Of a stretch of 64,000 nucleotides of DNA, positions 32,820-47,584 are shown one piece after another. Positions within the stretch are counted from its first letter, which is position 1; each line of letters begins with the position of its first letter. This stretch comes from Icerya purchasi. Its lineage: Eukaryota; Arthropoda; Insecta; Hemiptera; Monophlebidae. Location of the stretch: positions 299,337,756 through 299,401,755 of the forward strand of contig CM077115.1 in assembly GCA_039619475.1 (NCBI GenBank). Reading direction: 5' to 3'. Under the pieces are notes generated by a model. It was not told the DNA's origin. It made no database searches and saw only the letters and a list, made by a program, of their open reading frames with translations. The position numbers and the translations under genes were made by a program.

Positions 32820-35800
32820 CGCTTTCAATAAAAAATGTTTTCGCTACGATCGAAAAATTTACCGAACTGGTAAACACAATTTATAGTGTTTTTTTAAAGC
32901 ATGTTTTCCGTTACGACTTTGATAACGCACTTTTGTAACGTAAAAAAGGTTAATATTTAATATTATTATTGTATTTGTTTTCATTCTTTATTAATACAAT
33001 TTAATAAACCGAATAATCTCGTACTACTATTACGAGGTTGTGACGTTTTAATTTACAATAATAACGGCATATTTTACAGAACTTTTACCAGCTAATTTCA
33101 ACAAGTACCAGTGCGTAAAATAGAACAGAAATAACAATGATAACCGGATGATATAAATAAATGTATACGGGGTTAATTTAAAAAGAGTCGTCGTTAATTC
33201 GAAAGAAGGGAATCTCACACTGTTAAAATCAACATTAAGACTCATTTCCACATTCTCTCGGAGGTATTGCAAAAATGCTTGACCGAACTCGATGCAAATT
33301 GTATTACATCGTTTGCTGCTCCAGTTTGATATAAAAATCTGGTATTCCGACGCTGTTGCATTATTTTCAATCTTATTTCATTACTTTTTCCGTAATTTTT
33401 TTTTACCATTTGCTAAAATTGTCTTTTGGCGGCATCTCATTGTAAAAGGTAAGCGTGTTTAGGAAAAAAACTCGAAGCATCATGAATTGTACTTTTTCTG
33501 CTGTTTGTCCGACGAAAAACATTGGAATCTCACGGTCTAGCACAGTTTCTTCTTTGTCTTTTTTTTTTTTTTTTTCTTCTTTTTATCGTTTATACAATCA
33601 ATACTGACATTGAGATGTTCACATCCGCTGTAATCCAATTTAGCAGCCCGAATGGAAACCTACGGTACTGTTTTCCGATAGTAGATTATTTACTCTCTAA
33701 GTTATAGTTTTTAGAATCCACTCTTCTCCACTTTCGTCACTATTTATCGTTGTAGTCGCTCCACTCTCCCCTTATTTCGAAACTATCACGCTATGATGAA
33801 CTTCTCCAGTGATTTCACCCTCTTGGAAGTAACAAATTGTGAATTTTCACGTCTGAAAACGATATTTTGTTTCTATCCTTGTTGCAGTAGATGGGGTCTC
33901 TAGTTTTTAGATTTCAGACGGTTGCTAGACGATTTTAACTATTCATCAAATTACCGTTAAACATTAAGAACGATTGTAGCGATGAAGACTTGTTTTCATT
34001 GAAATAAGAGTTACCTATATTTTACATATACGTATATTAATATGTTTTGTTTTTTTTTTTTAATATGCCCGGTGGTGATTTTAATCGTAATATAACAAAA
34101 AAAAAAAGAAAAAAAAAGAATCTCGAAAGTTGACGTTCTCCTGATCCTTGTACTCGGTGATTTTGAAGACGAGAACTGGCAAGAGCGTTTTGTATTGAAA
34201 TTAGAATTTCTGTAGAAACCGAAAAATAAAAAAGTCTCTTCCACATACATGCAAGCCTACATTTCTCTCGTTGAAATTAAATTCCCGTACAAGTACAGAA
34301 AATCTGTTTCTAGCAAGGGCTGCGTACGAGAAACAAAAGTTTATTCAGTTTTTGATTTCGACCGATAGATAGATAGAAACAATTGCGCAGCACTGAAGCC
34401 AAAAAACAACTTCAGAAAGAGCTGAAAGGAATGGCAGAAGCTCGGATCCTTTTAAAAATCGGTGTAATTTTATTCGGAAAAATAATTTTTTAATTGTTTT
34501 TTTTTTTATAGGGGTTCATGTAATGTTCGACAGAAAACGATTACGTAACCGACCTTATTAATCAATGAGACGAAAAGTTCTCGATGACCACCGATATAAC
34601 GATGACTGACTCTGAACATAAGAGACATATTCACGTGAAGAATATCAATCATAGAGAGAGTGTTTAAGGCTTTTCTCGCTGATATCGCGATGTTTCGGAT
34701 CGAATGATCGGTAAAATTTTTTTCGTCAAAATTTCATTTTTGGAAAGGCATCGAATAATTATTATTTCAAAGGGAAACAATGGCAAATTAGAAACGTAAA
34801 TAACGAATACCTTGAGAATAAACAATAATCAGGGGATACATATATATTCACATTGAACGCGTTTTCAGGATTGTCCCCTCTCTATCGTCAACTAAAGAAG
34901 AGGAAAAAAAAAACATGGAAAAATTACATTGATATATATATATATATTAAATTGTAACGTATACTAGTGTATAACTCGAATAAATTTAGGTGCATAAACG
35001 ATCATACTACTTAGAAACGTTTTATAGTCCATCATCAGCGAAAATCTATAAAAAAAACGTTTCTAAAATGGTTTATAAATTTAAATTTGTTTGTGTCATA
35101 TTTGTATTTGTTACAATTTAATATATTTTTATACTTTAACGAACTTTACGAACTAATTACCGTTAGCAAGAACAAAGATGTGGGAGCAAACGGATAAATA
35201 TATTAGAACTCAGATGTTGAATAAAGTACCCAAAGAAATAATAGAGAAGGAAAAAATAGGGGAAAGAAAGAGGAAATTAAAGGAATGGCTTCAGGAAGAA
35301 GAAAATATAAAAAAAATAATAAACATAAAATAAAATGGCAAGGCGCAACAAAAAAACTGGAAAAAAAACGTTGAATATAGAAGATAGAAATAGATTATTA
35401 AGTATTGATAAGTAAAAAGATAGATTAAGATTATTAAATATTACACGATTATATGTATATATGTGTTAATTTAAGATGGTGTAAAGTGTTCAATAGGATA
35501 ATTCGTCGACAAGCGTTTTGACGAAAGTTTTGTATGTAAAAAATAATAACTACATATATTTTTCACAAAAAAAAAGAAAAAAAAAACCAGTATGTTAAAG
35601 GATTATACATAAAAAAATACAAACCAGAACAACAACAAAACACGTACTGATTTTCTTTTTTAAACGTTATATTATAGTAATATAAGTATAACATTCAATT
35701 TTCAAACTTCGACGCATCGGTAAAGAACGTATGACCAAGGGGGAGGTTTACATTAGATCAGTTCATTTTGCTGCTTTCTAAAGTTCATACTGATACATAA

Positions 35801-36650
35801 TAAGCCGCTGCTTTATGGTTCGTTTCTAGTTTACTCGATTAATGAATAAATTATATCTCGAATATTTACTTTATACCTTTTGCTGAAAGTTAAATAAAAT
35901 TGTGAAATCTTAAAATTTAAAAATTACAAGTTTGGTTTTTATTCTTTTATTATTCTTCTTCTTTTTCTTGTTTTTATTCGTAATTACGTAATTACGTAAT
36001 TATTTAAATTGAATATCGATATAGATATTTTGATTCACACCAGCTACCACTCCGATTTTTTTAAAAAGAGTTACTGGTCACCACTATCATTCTCGGCTCA
36101 CTTGCATTCCACAGTTATGTAGGTCCTTATTTTACGATTGGATTCGCGGAATTAATAAATTCGGTTATATAATCGTCATCATGGTCTTCCGCATTTCAGG
36201 TTATAATTCATTTTTACGGATTTATTTGTTTTACGTGTTTTTTCTTTTAAACTATTTTTGCGGTACTTTTTTTTTTTTTTTTTTTTTTATCGAGTACAGA
36301 ATTAGCCGAAAAAACTAACGAAAATAGGCAAATACATTTAAGATTAAAAAAATGATGCGTATATCAGGGTGTACACGCGGAGGAAGTAAAACTTCTTTGG
36401 CTTATATGTATTACTATAATAAAGTTTTATTTTAAATTAATTTTTAGGATGGAAAAGGTATCTATATAAACAAACTTTTCATTTTCAATAAATGATAAAT
36501 CCAAAAAATTGTATTATATACATTTATAAAAAAATGTATCATTATCGTTGGTCTATTTCAGTTATGCTTATGAGTGTTTGAGTACGTACTTTTGTTATCA
36601 AAAGGCTTGTGGTAACTGAAATAAGAAATATAAGTTTTGCACTCAATATC
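32820..36650. other. AT-rich stretch, no recognised gene
   Basis: Contains poly(T) and (TA)n tracts (33559-33574, 34052-34062, 34932-34947, 36269-36288) and a 22-bp palindrome of ATTACGTAAT units at 35981-36002. Nothing else recognised. Confidence 0.5.
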
Positions 36651-36699
36651 ATCTAAAAGTCTTAAAAACACTGCATCAAGAAAAAACGCGTGGACTAGT

Positions 36700-37780
36700 G
36701 TTTACAAGAAGACACAATTTAACGTCCCCGCCCGGATACAAATTGAAAACAAAACAATTCAGTTTTGCACGGCACACAAATATTTTGGGGATTATATTCG
36801 ATACTAAAATGAGTGTTGCTGTTATGAAACTAATAACATTTTCAGGAAATTCGAAAAAGTAATAAATCTAATTAGAGCAATTGCGGGGACTAAATGGGGT
36901 GCGGGCCCACAGTTAGCAAGCGTGATATACGAAGCATTAATAAAAGCGCACATGGACCATGTAGCTCCGTTTACAAATTTTAGTCAAAGTAGTATGAAGA
37001 AGTTGCAGACGACTCTAAATAAGGCATTGAGAATGTGTGTAGGAGTTATGGCGTCTTCTCAGTTACATTGTGTTTTAGCAGAAGTGGCTGAGATGCCTCT
37101 GGATTTATTTTCGCATGCAATATGTCTCAGATAAGTTTTACATTAAAATCAGGGAACAAAGATACCGTAAGATTGACAACCGGATACTATAATAGTTATT
37201 GAAGGCATAAGAAGACCTGTCCTTTAATCACAAAACATTACCACATCTAAATATTATTTCGAATATTAAGTTTCCCACCGAATTATTTGAGCTGGAATGA
37301 GCGTTGTATATCAATTTCAATAGAGACATCGAGGATAATTAAAAATTATACAATAAATAATCAAATAAATATACTTGTAATTTGAAGAAATTCTAAGAAA
37401 TTATTTAGATTACGAATATACGTATACACACTGATGGATCAGTGGACAAGGCAAAAGATTCGGCCGGTTTTTACTACAGTAATCTACAGATTAACAGGGT
37501 TTAAAGGCTCGCATATTTTTGGACCTCGTCTATGATGGAACTTTATGCAATAGTCCTGGCACTGGAAATTTTAATCCTATCAGATTCGCAGGCCAGTTTA
37601 ATTAAATTGAAAAATGCAAACCAAAATAAAGCGTACAGTATTGAACAAAAAAGATTAGAAAATTGACGATGAGATTATATAAATGAAATAACATAGTCAA
37701 ATTTAAGTGGATCCCTTCACGTAGAGGAATTGAGAGGAATGAAATAATAGACAATTTATATAAAAACAGAGAGACTAAGT
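36700..37780 (+). pseudogene. Decayed non-LTR retrotransposon: RT end and RNase H (plus strand)
   Basis: Frames give KYFGDYI (YLGI-like motif), LIRAIAGTKWGAGPQLASVI and YEALIKAHMDH (RT thumb), then TDGSVDK, MELYAIVLAL, LSDSQASL and WIPSRRGIERNE, which are RNase H core motifs in order. Several stops and frameshifts. The I/R1-type order identifies it as a non-LTR element. Confidence 0.75.
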
Positions 37781-37799
37781 TAAACCGGCAGGAATATGT

Positions 37800-39810
37800 C
37801 CTTATATAAGAGAGAATTTAACTAGAAGGTAAAGGGCAGAGTATAGAAACAGGAGCGAAATAAATGGAAAAATATATTACTCTATTAAGAGCAAAATAGA
37901 GAAAGATCCTTGGTTTAAGGGAATTTAAAGCGAGATTATATTTGTACAATATTTCGTATAAGATTGGGCCGTCACCGGACGCCGTTACATTTGACAAGAT
38001 TAGGAATAATAAATAATAATAACTGCAATGAAGATTGGAATGGTTGATCATACATACAGTATGGCCCCAGTGTGAGAGATATAAAAAGGAAAGAGAAGAA
38101 TTGCTGAAAGGAATTTTAAATAAATTTTACACATTACCCCGATGATATCTGTATACCGAATAGTTAAGGGAAGTCAGTTTCTTTAGAATGTAACGCGTTA
38201 TATTATGCTTTTTTTGGAAACTGCTAATGTTAAAATATAATAACAGACAGGTAATTATTAACTAAATCTAGGTATAGACTGGCCAAAAAGCGAAAGCTGA
38301 GCCAAAAAAAAAAGAAAAAAAAAACAAACAAAAAACAAACAATTTTGTACATTTGCAATCTGGTAAACATGGCCGCAATGATTTAACATAGGCTACCGGA
38401 TTTGATAACAGCATTAGGATACAAAAGAATATGTTTTTGACCCCTGCTATCTAATCAGCAAGTACCGTGAATTTTTCAATAGCGCCGAAAAAATGTATCC
38501 AGCTCATTAACGCCGGTAAATTTGGTCTATTCAGCGCCTTTAAAATTACTACACATTTATTATTTATCGGTATTATTTTAACGTTTGTTTTAAAATTTCA
38601 TCGCTTTTTTTCGCGCCATATTCTTCTTTAGTAATAATTTCAGTCCACCGGTTTTTGCTAATATTCATAGTTTCGCATTTTATGAATAACAGCAAAAACG
38701 ATTAGGATCAAAAATGAACTGGACTGATATGTTCACCCGAGTGTCGGTTTGTAAGAATGAATATTGAATCTATCAGTAATGTAGAATAATTTTGAGTTAA
38801 TAAATTTTCTCCTTGTTTTTGGACACACTGCCTTTGGAGACGACGATCAACACGTTATAGTCCTTGTTACATTTTACTGGCACTTACCCGATTCGATGAT
38901 GTTCACATTCTTTAGTACTGTTCTCTAGCGTGTCCTAAGACATGCAGTTTAGTTTACGTAGGCATGTTTTCTTTGAATGTACCATGGATTTTTGACACTT
39001 CCCGGTGTATGATACATTCGTTCAAAATCCATTTTTTTGTTTATTTGTTAATTAATCTAGTTTTAATGGCTTGGGAATCTGCCCGACGGTATTTGATTTT
39101 CGTTCGCATTTTCGATTTTTCGGCCAGACTTTCCTCGTTAGCTTGTCAACGAATTTATTTTCCTCTATTCCGACAACCGTTTGAATATGACGTGATTACT
39201 TTTGCAGATCCAATCTTTTCTTTCATCTTAGAGAGTAATACTATTAAAATTTTCGCCCACGTTGTCTATTAATAATAATACGCTTAGTAAATCGGTTAAT
39301 ATACCAAAAAATTATGATTTTTATTTTTGCTGAATTCATCGATCGCTTGATAGAACAATGTGATGAATACGCCTTCAAAATTCAAAATGTTCGATAATTA
39401 TTCGTAGTTTTATTAAATATCGCACATTTTTGTCTCGGTATTTCATTATCGATCGGTGTAGACTATAGCATTCTTTTATTACAATGTCGTACTATCTTTT
39501 CGTTATGTTCATGGTAAACCGTTTTAAATTCGTTATGAGATTTTTCAAATAGATCGATATCGATTATGTCTGCTGGCGATCAAAACTGGTATACTTCTAT
39601 TATACCGGTAATTATTGTTATTATTGAGTTTAATCAGTGTTAATAAGCTGTTGTTAAAGTGACGATTTCGAAAAATTAATCAACTGTGAATTGTGTTCTT
39701 AAATCGATAGTAATCGGCTAGGGGTTGTTTTAAAAATGCCTGTTATTAATTGTATGCTTTGTACTGTATGCTGTTTTTCCAATTTTTTCGGGTCACGGCT
39801 TGTTTTTTTG
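37800..39810. other. No recognised gene
   Basis: The first 250 bp may be the 3' end of the preceding element. The rest is AT-rich without motifs. An ORF at 38964-39272 has no recognisable features. Confidence 0.45.
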
Positions 39811-39811
39811 T

Positions 39812-39900
39812 TTTGTTTTTTTTTTTAATAATAATTTGCGGGTCCCACAAGGCACTAGCCCGTCTGTGGGTTCGCAACACAATTATATAATTTATTTGTA
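39812..39900 (-). mobile_element. 3' end of an A-like retrotransposon
   Basis: Poly(T) followed by GGGTCCCACAAGGCACTAGC and GTGGGTTCGCAACAC resembles the tail-proximal sequence of element A (10975-11020). Extent to the right is unclear. Confidence 0.45.
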
Positions 39901-41480
39901 CAATATAACATCAACTTAAGTACTACTTTCTGTTACAGCATAAAAAATGTTAACTTATATATATATATATTACTATACTATAAAATCCACACTCTCATTA
40001 TTTATCATTTATATTACATTTATACCATCATCTAAAATAATATTTCCTATTGCAATAAACTTATATATTATAATAATGCAATAATATAATTTTTATACAA
40101 CTACCAATTAGCTGTGCATAGTATTTTATTATTGCAATACTGTTGTCCACGCTGGTGGCTATTAGGCTTCGTATATATTAAATCAATGTCATCGGTGAAC
40201 TGCGATAATTCTCTTCGGAATATATTGGCCAATGTGGTAAGGCGAACATGTAAATATTCCATTATTACATGTCGATCGTGTGTAATTTTAGACTTAACGG
40301 TTCCCTCCGTTAAACACGCGTTAGACTGTCGCGTAAACTGCCGTTATGGTTATCGCCGTACTTTTCAGTACATCTACATCAATACAAATTATTTGCTCTT
40401 TGTTATGAGCGTTTTCTGTAAAATGAAGTTTACATGTGTAGGAGGATTACGAGCAGCAATTCCAGCGCCGACTAATTTAGATTTATCGCCCGAATAACAT
40501 TGTAATGTTTAAGTTTAAATGTACACGTTTCATTCTTAGTCAAGTTTTGCATAATATCTCGATTAAGGTATTTCGTTGATAACACGTTCAAGTTCTTTTA
40601 CGTTTCAGTGTATATACTGCGGTAATTTACGATATTATCAGGTAATATGTGTGTATTAGCGGTACTTTTAAGTTCCAAAATGTTATTTTAGAACCAAACA
40701 TGATCTTTACTATTTTTATTTTTTAATCATATCGTAAGTTCTGGTAGTGCACGTGAGCTACTATTACTGTTATTCTTCTTCTTCTTCTTCTTCGTACAAC
40801 CCGATTCGGGTATAGCTTCACCACTTTTCATGGATTCAACCATATGACGAAACGAGTCTCGATTTCTTGCAATCTGGAACACAATTATCCTACTTTTGTA
40901 ACTCCAGTCCATTGCTTAATATTTTGGAGCCAAGAAATCCTTCACTAATACTTATGTTTAATATTAGTTTTATTGTATTTTCTTTCTTTTTTGTTATGGC
41001 TTCTCATAATCTTCTCCCGTCTGCAGTTTTAAAAATCGGCAGTCATGCGCTCTGACTTTGACATAGTTCGCGGTTCAATCGTTTCATGTAATTTTACAGT
41101 CGTTTAATTTAATATTAAGTTCGCGCCATGGTGCAACTCCGGTACAGTTTAAAATATATAAATTAAACGGAATTTCGCAAAACGAGTCGTGAAGGAAAAA
41201 AAGGGAAAAAAGGGGAAAAAAGGGAAAAAAATGAAAAAAAAGGGAAAAAGGCCTAGTGCCGGAGCTGGCTTGAATTTCCGGGCGAAGTGACTGGAATCTG
41301 ACGAATGTTGGCAGTCGAAGAAGTGGCGCGGCGTCCTTTCTTCGTCGAGTGGAACCAAACAGGCTCGATCTTATATTTTATTTTCACCTTCATGAATTTT
41401 GTACAGTTGTATTCGTGTAATTGGGTAAATGAACGAAGTTGATTGTGAATTGTGTATTCTATGTCGTTTATTTAGTCGCT
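39901..41480. other. No recognised gene
   Basis: A 127-aa frame at 40114-40497 has no motif I know. (TTC)n lies at about 40773-40792 and a G-interrupted poly(A) microsatellite at about 41190-41245. Confidence 0.4.
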
Positions 41481-41484
41481 CTTT

Positions 41485-41800
41485 TACACAGAAGGCAATG
41501 GCCAAACACCACGTATACCATTATATGCGCGTTAGTTAGTATACTGCAGACACACACGGGACTGCATTTGTATATCGATAAATTAAACATTTACAATCCG
41601 TCCCGAATGTAGTCTTGGGTTTCTGTACATTCGCGTTGCATATAACAATTGTCTAATATACTACCATTCTCTGTACAGCTAAAATGTATGAACAGGTAGT
41701 CGTCGTCGACGCTTAGGAATTAAATACGGCGCTATGATGATAATGTTGATAATGATGATGATGATGATGATGATGATAATGATGATGACAATGACATCGT
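41485..41800 (+). mobile_element. SINE, 5'-truncated copy, with (GAT)n tail
   Basis: Body matches the SINE at 57787-58157: AAGGCAATGG, ACACACGGGACTGCA and TGAACAGGTAGTCG-like blocks in the same order, without the tRNA-like head. It runs into (GATGAT)n at about 41735-41790. Confidence 0.7.
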
Positions 41801-44210
41801 ATATTATGTGATTATTACCATAACTTGTTTTTTTGTACGCTTGCATTTTTATAGTTATTCTGTTGTAAAGAATATATTAAATTACTAAAATAACATCGAA
41901 TTTTATCACGAAATAAACTTATTGTTGTGTGAAGAGTACAGTGGCCATCTGAGGAAAAAGTGTTTTCGCGCGGTACGTAATTGGTACTGCAAAAGAGCGA
42001 TAGCACTTCCGCGGCTCTATCATATTAACAGGCACAGAAATAATAATAATAATAATATATAACATGTTATTAAAACAAAAACTTTCAGCATTTTGTCAGA
42101 GATAAATCTTGAATTTAGACATTTAATTATTACCCAACTAGCCGTTCTAGACGGTTAGATGCGATATGTGTTGTAGAAGACATAAATATGATAGATGAGG
42201 ATGTACGAAATTTCTATGCGTTCTGAACTACACAAATTCGTTTTGTTTCTATTGATCTATATCATTACTGAGGAAATATACAGATGATAACGGAACAGTG
42301 TTCTTTTTTGAGTGAAGTAATTTGAAAACTGATTTACTGAAATACACTTAGACTTGTTACGTATGGAGAAGGTACGCTAAGAAGGAATGTAAAATGTGCT
42401 ACAAGAAACGTGTCAGAGATAGTGGAAGATAGGGCGATGGAAAGGCGTAATTTATAAGAAGTAGTCAAGTTTCCATTTTAACTCAAAAATAAAAACATCA
42501 GCTTGGTGCAAAAACCTGGCAGCCGAAAGATTGTAGGTCAATAAAAATATTTGAATGTTTAGGGGTGAATAGGCGAGCACAGGCTAATAAGGACCTTCAA
42601 ATAATTATAAACACTACTAGGTCGACTCGACTGTTTTATAACAAGGAGAATCGAAATTTTTTGGTTGACCGACCGCGGCTTAATAAAAGGGATCCAGGAA
42701 AATACTGTACCGCTCTCGCGGTAATCAGATATCGTTTAGGAGGTCAGTAAATGTCTGCGAATTATCCAATTACAGAATAAGCCCGGTCTGTATAGTAGCC
42801 AATCTGAAATCTAAAAGAGGAAAATAAGCCACTTTGCCGAACCGAAGATCATTCGATAATACGTTACGAATATATGTAGAATAAGCGGATTACGAGGAAC
42901 ACCGGAGAACGAGCATTAAACTAATGAAGCGCGACTGAATACGGGAGATTTCTAGTTTTAACGGTTTAGCGAGGTTAACCGTTTACACGTTGGATGGATA
43001 AAATAATGATTGCAGCTTCTTTATAGCGAGAAAGAATATTTTTTAAAAGGTAACGGTCAGCGAATACGAAACGGAAATATTAACAGATAAACCAACAAAT
43101 AAATCACTAATAAAGATAAAAAAGAAAAGAAGCCGACCGAATAGGCTTTTTTTGTCCTTTTCTCCGATCGGCCATTTGGCCTGTTCGCATCGTCCGAACT
43201 GTAGTAAGCGTGATAAGAATAGTCGCGGAAGTCTTGGCGCGACGTTACCGTTTTTACCTCTCTGTCGTATTATCGACGTATACAACTGATACCTATTTTG
43301 TTACCGCAGTTGTGTTATATCCATCCCCTTGATTGTGGTTAGCTAGATTCTTTTTAAACTGTACGGTGTATTTCTGTATAACTTCAGGATCGCACACGCA
43401 TAGCTGCGTCACGTTGATAACTAATACCTTTTGAAGTCTATTTTAATACGTACCACGGCTCCAATATGACGTACAATGTTTAAATTAACACCTGCACAAC
43501 GTCTGCAATGAAAATTCAAATGAAAACGTTTTATTTTACACAGTTTGACGTAAAGTTCAAATTATCGAATAAACGAGGTAGTTTAATTAAAAGAATGTTA
43601 GATGAAACACTGAAATAAATATTCCATGTTGTTATCACTTATGACTCGGACAGATAATACATTAATCTCGACAATATATTACTCTTCTGAATGCGAGGAG
43701 CATAAACTGCAAAATGTTAAATTTTCGTACGCATGCTGTCTGCTAATAGTTCGCTCATTATTAGTATTTTTTTTTGGTTTTTTTTCTTTAGGGTGCGTCA
43801 AGTAAAAGTTTTGGAAGTTTCAATGTATGAGTGAGGAGTATCAGACCTTACCCGAATAACTTAATAATAATCAATAAATGAATAAACACTGCAACCGAAT
43901 AACAATCAGTTAAAATACATAATAAATATTCAGTTTCGGAAATTAAGAACGTCATTAGGCAAAAGAAGTAGGACTCTAAGTATAATAAGTTAATAATAAC
44001 TGATATAATAAACAATTATAACGAACGATAAATTTCTTACTTAGTAACGTTTTTGGACGTTTTGTGAAGAGAGTGATAAAATACCAAGGATACGTTATTT
44101 TATTAAATTTCAGTCGCCATTCTATGTGCCATGTATCACATCCTAGGCTAGGAGCGCGTGTTTGGGAAAGAGTTTCTTCTTCTTTTTTTTTTTTTTTGAA
44201 CATAATTGTA
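41801..44210. other. No recognised gene
   Basis: AT-rich, short frames only. Confidence 0.4.
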
Positions 44211-44214
44211 CTGA

Positions 44215-44420
44215 TGTAGGCCTCCCTTAATATTTTCCATCCCCTTCTATTCGGTGTTGTCCGAAACCACTGGTTCCCAACAGTATTATCTGTCCATTCT
44301 GCTGTAAGTGTCTCTATACCACCAGCGCTTTTCTCTATCTTCCATCAGATTGTATTTCAGTATGCCCAGCCCATGCCCATTTATTCACCGATCTTCAAAC
44401 ATCGTTTTTTAAGATTTGTA
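44215..44420 (-). pseudogene. C-terminal remnant of an RTE-like retrotransposon
   Basis: Minus-strand frames give GHGLGILKYNL, then TAEWTDN and NQWFRTTPNRRGWKILREAY. This resembles the conserved end of RTE-like elements (GHV...RP...W...V..A..R..WR.L). Frameshifted. Confidence 0.5.
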
Positions 44421-44951
44421 AAAACAAGTTAGCTGTTTTGAGGAGTGTTAGGTTTTGGACGCGTTCCTTTGGGAGTCAGAAATAATATTATGAAGGGTGA
44501 GAAGAAAACCGAGAATATTTCTGTAGGACTTTTGTGCAGTCATTTAGGATAAGGTGACTGAGGTTAATTCTTGGAACCAGGATGTAGCATACTGAGGCTA
44601 ATTTTAAAGATTTGATAGAAATACCGAACGCGTTCGGATGGGCCGGAAAAAGAGGATTGAGCTTAGCCACAAAAAAAAACAACAAAAAAAAACAAAAAAA
44701 AAAAAAACGAAAAAAAAAACGAAAGTTTTACTTCACGCATCGGGTTGAAGAAATCGGTTAACTTCTGGTCTCTAAACACAGTTTTTCATTTGTAACGTCA
44801 CAGGGGGGCCACATCTTTCTACTTCTCTTTACTTATAAGCGTATACTAAAAAACAGTAAGTTATTTATAAGTGGTGTGCATGTATGTGTGTGTGTATGAG
44901 GGTAAAATTGAAATTATGCAGCTTTTATTACTATAAGAAGAAGAAAAAGAT

Positions 44952-45034
44952 GAATACTCAGCCATCATCGTTCGGACAAGGCAATCGTTTTTAAATAACT
45001 ATTGCCTTGTTCGAACGATGATCGCTGAGTATTC
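44952..45034. repeat. 34-bp stem, 15-nt loop perfect-type hairpin
   Basis: 44952-44985 and 45001-45034 are inverted copies with two mismatches, containing ATCATCGTTCG and ACAAGGCAAT. The size is that of a small pre-miRNA or a tiny foldback element. No expression evidence can be seen from sequence. Confidence 0.85.
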
Positions 45035-47580
45035 GAATGAAGACAGCAGGCACAAGTGTGCATATGTGAATACATGTAATGGAGTGAATTTGTGCGCATT
45101 AAAAATTGGTGAAATTTTCAATAAATGTCTGGCGAAGGGGTCTGTGAGAGGGAGAACTATTGAGCTGCACGTACTACGCGAAGGAGAGAAATGAAAATAA
45201 CTCGACAATCATTGAATTTCTCAAATAATGCTAGTACTAACCGCCTTGCCGAAAGAAGCAGATTTTCAAAATAAAAAAGCTGCTCAATTAAAAATTTTAA
45301 AAAGAAAAAAAAAACCCAACTAGAACCTGTTTCAGACGCTGTTTCGTAAATTCGTCATTTAAATGTTAAATTTGATCGGATTTAATAATAATTTAATTAA
45401 AATAAAATTTATTCAAAAAATTAGGGGAAAAAGAAACGCATTCACGCACGCTGCCCCCTAAAGGGGATAAATTCAATTCCGACTCGGAGATTAAATAATA
45501 AATTTAAGCGGGTTAGAGGGCAAACATTTGGATAAAGCTAGGCGCGAATTCGGATGTAAATAATTGAGAACACGTTCCGCCGTGACGTATATTTCTTTAA
45601 TTTGTCGATGTTTTGTCAGGCTGCGATTCCGAGCAAAAAAACAAAAAACGAAAAACGAAAAACAACAACAACAACAACTAGCGAATGAGATAAATGTCTG
45701 AGAGACATGTCGACCGATGGAAAGGAATGGCCCCGTTGAAGATCCGTGTTGTTGTTATGGTAAGGAGTAAGAGAATTCAATAGACATCCATCAGTGTCGC
45801 GCTGAATGACAACTCCATCTTTATTTATTTCGCAACCGCTCTATGGCTCTCCAGTCAGCCACTCCAACACACTAATCCAGATTAGCTCACCCAGATCCTG
45901 CAACGCAATCTATTTTCAATCTCGATTTTCCACTGTTTCTTCGTCCGTTTTTCCTTGTTTTATTCGACGGCCGCCCGCCTGTTCTTCGTCACTATTACTT
46001 TTCAATTCCCTGCGCAGTGGTAGACGCGCTTTTGCAAGAAAACGAGCCGAACAATATCGCATTATGTGTACACCGACTGCCGTCGAATCTGTCAGAAAAT
46101 AAAGTGTACCTGTACGTTTCGAGCAGAGGCGAGAATGTTCAGCATGCAGAAAAATCTTTAAATTTTGACATTCAATCTTCCACCGCTTTTCCATTTGCCC
46201 TGCGGCTCAGCCGAAGCGCGCTCCTCTCCAATGCGTCCCGGAATATTCGATAGCGCGCACAGTAGTAGCGCGTAGGGGAATTTCCTTTTCAAGAAGAGCC
46301 GGACTATTTTTCATGAAATTCAAACGAGAACGAGTTACCCGAGAACAATTTACTCATTTATATGTTGGAAAACTCTGCACATAGTGAAGTGGAAAACGGT
46401 GGAAGGAACCGAAGTGGAAATGTAATTCGGAGATTGTTCGAATGGCAGTGTATTAAATTTTCCGGCCTATCTAAATGGAAAAACAAAAACACAAAAAGGA
46501 AAAACGCAAAAGTCAGACAGCGACCTGCGCTTCATTTCTCATCTGCACTCTATCAATTTTCCCATAATTTTCCAGCCACATCATCGGAAATCGTGTTTTT
46601 CGGTCATTTTTTACTGTCGCTCCGATAAGTTTACAACAAATCAATTTTTCCGTCCATTACAGAACACTGAATCAGTCCCCCTCCCTATTTCTGACCGTAA
46701 TAAACTCGTGTCAAGAAAATCCGGCAAACGATTTATACCGAATGTAGCCCGACTAATTCTAACAATTCACATTTAAAATTCGTAAGTAAGGAAAACTCGA
46801 AAAAAGGGTAATATAAAAAATGTTCAGAAATTACGCAAAAATTGTTAATACGTTACGGAATTATTAGCTTACCGCAAATTATTAGCTCATCGAAAATGAG
46901 CATTTAGTCACATAACCATATCCGCGTTTACATTAAACCCTCCGATAAGACTTCGCCACTATAACTCCATATTCTATGCCAACTATACAATCCCTTGCTT
47001 GTTGTATATACATGTCTTCAGTGTTATGAACTAAATGTACCTCCGTAACTTTCAAACCTCCATGCATCTTAAATGCTTTCTCTGTGAACATCGTTATGTG
47101 AGCAGTTTCAGTCGGTAACATCGCTTGACCAAAACATGGATTGGGGGTGGCCTCAACTAACCAATTTTATAACTTAAGTTACTCTATACGTTCACAGTAT
47201 TAAGGCGTGCTTTTGACTATACACTTGGTATTTTCTAATCAACATAATCATTTGTTTACTAATCTGTTATGTTTTTATGTTTGCGTCTGCTCTTAACATT
47301 ATACTTTCCATTATATCTAACCAATGCTAAAACCTTTGTTTATCAATGTATACTTTTGAGAATGTATTTCATTGTACGTGTAATTTTACCAACTGCTAGA
47401 AACTTACTAACTCAATATTCACATGTTTTACTTGTTTGTCCGAATGAATAATTTCCAAGAGCGGCTCTGATGCGAGAAATTAACTTAAATTATTACTAAG
47501 CTCTGTTTTCATTACATGTTTAAGGATGTAATTTTCACCATATTTCATCGTTAGTTGAAATATTTATTGTGTTTATGCGA
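45035..47580. other. No recognised gene; locally GC-richer at 45800-46650
   Basis: Overlapping frames on both strands at 45806-46640 show no domain. This patch has more CpG than its surroundings and may be unique host sequence. Confidence 0.4.
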
Positions 47581-47584
47581 TTTA

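Noticed and set aside
40114..40497. 127-aa plus-strand ORF
   Set aside because: Cys-rich but without recognisable spacing, signal peptide or family; likely chance.
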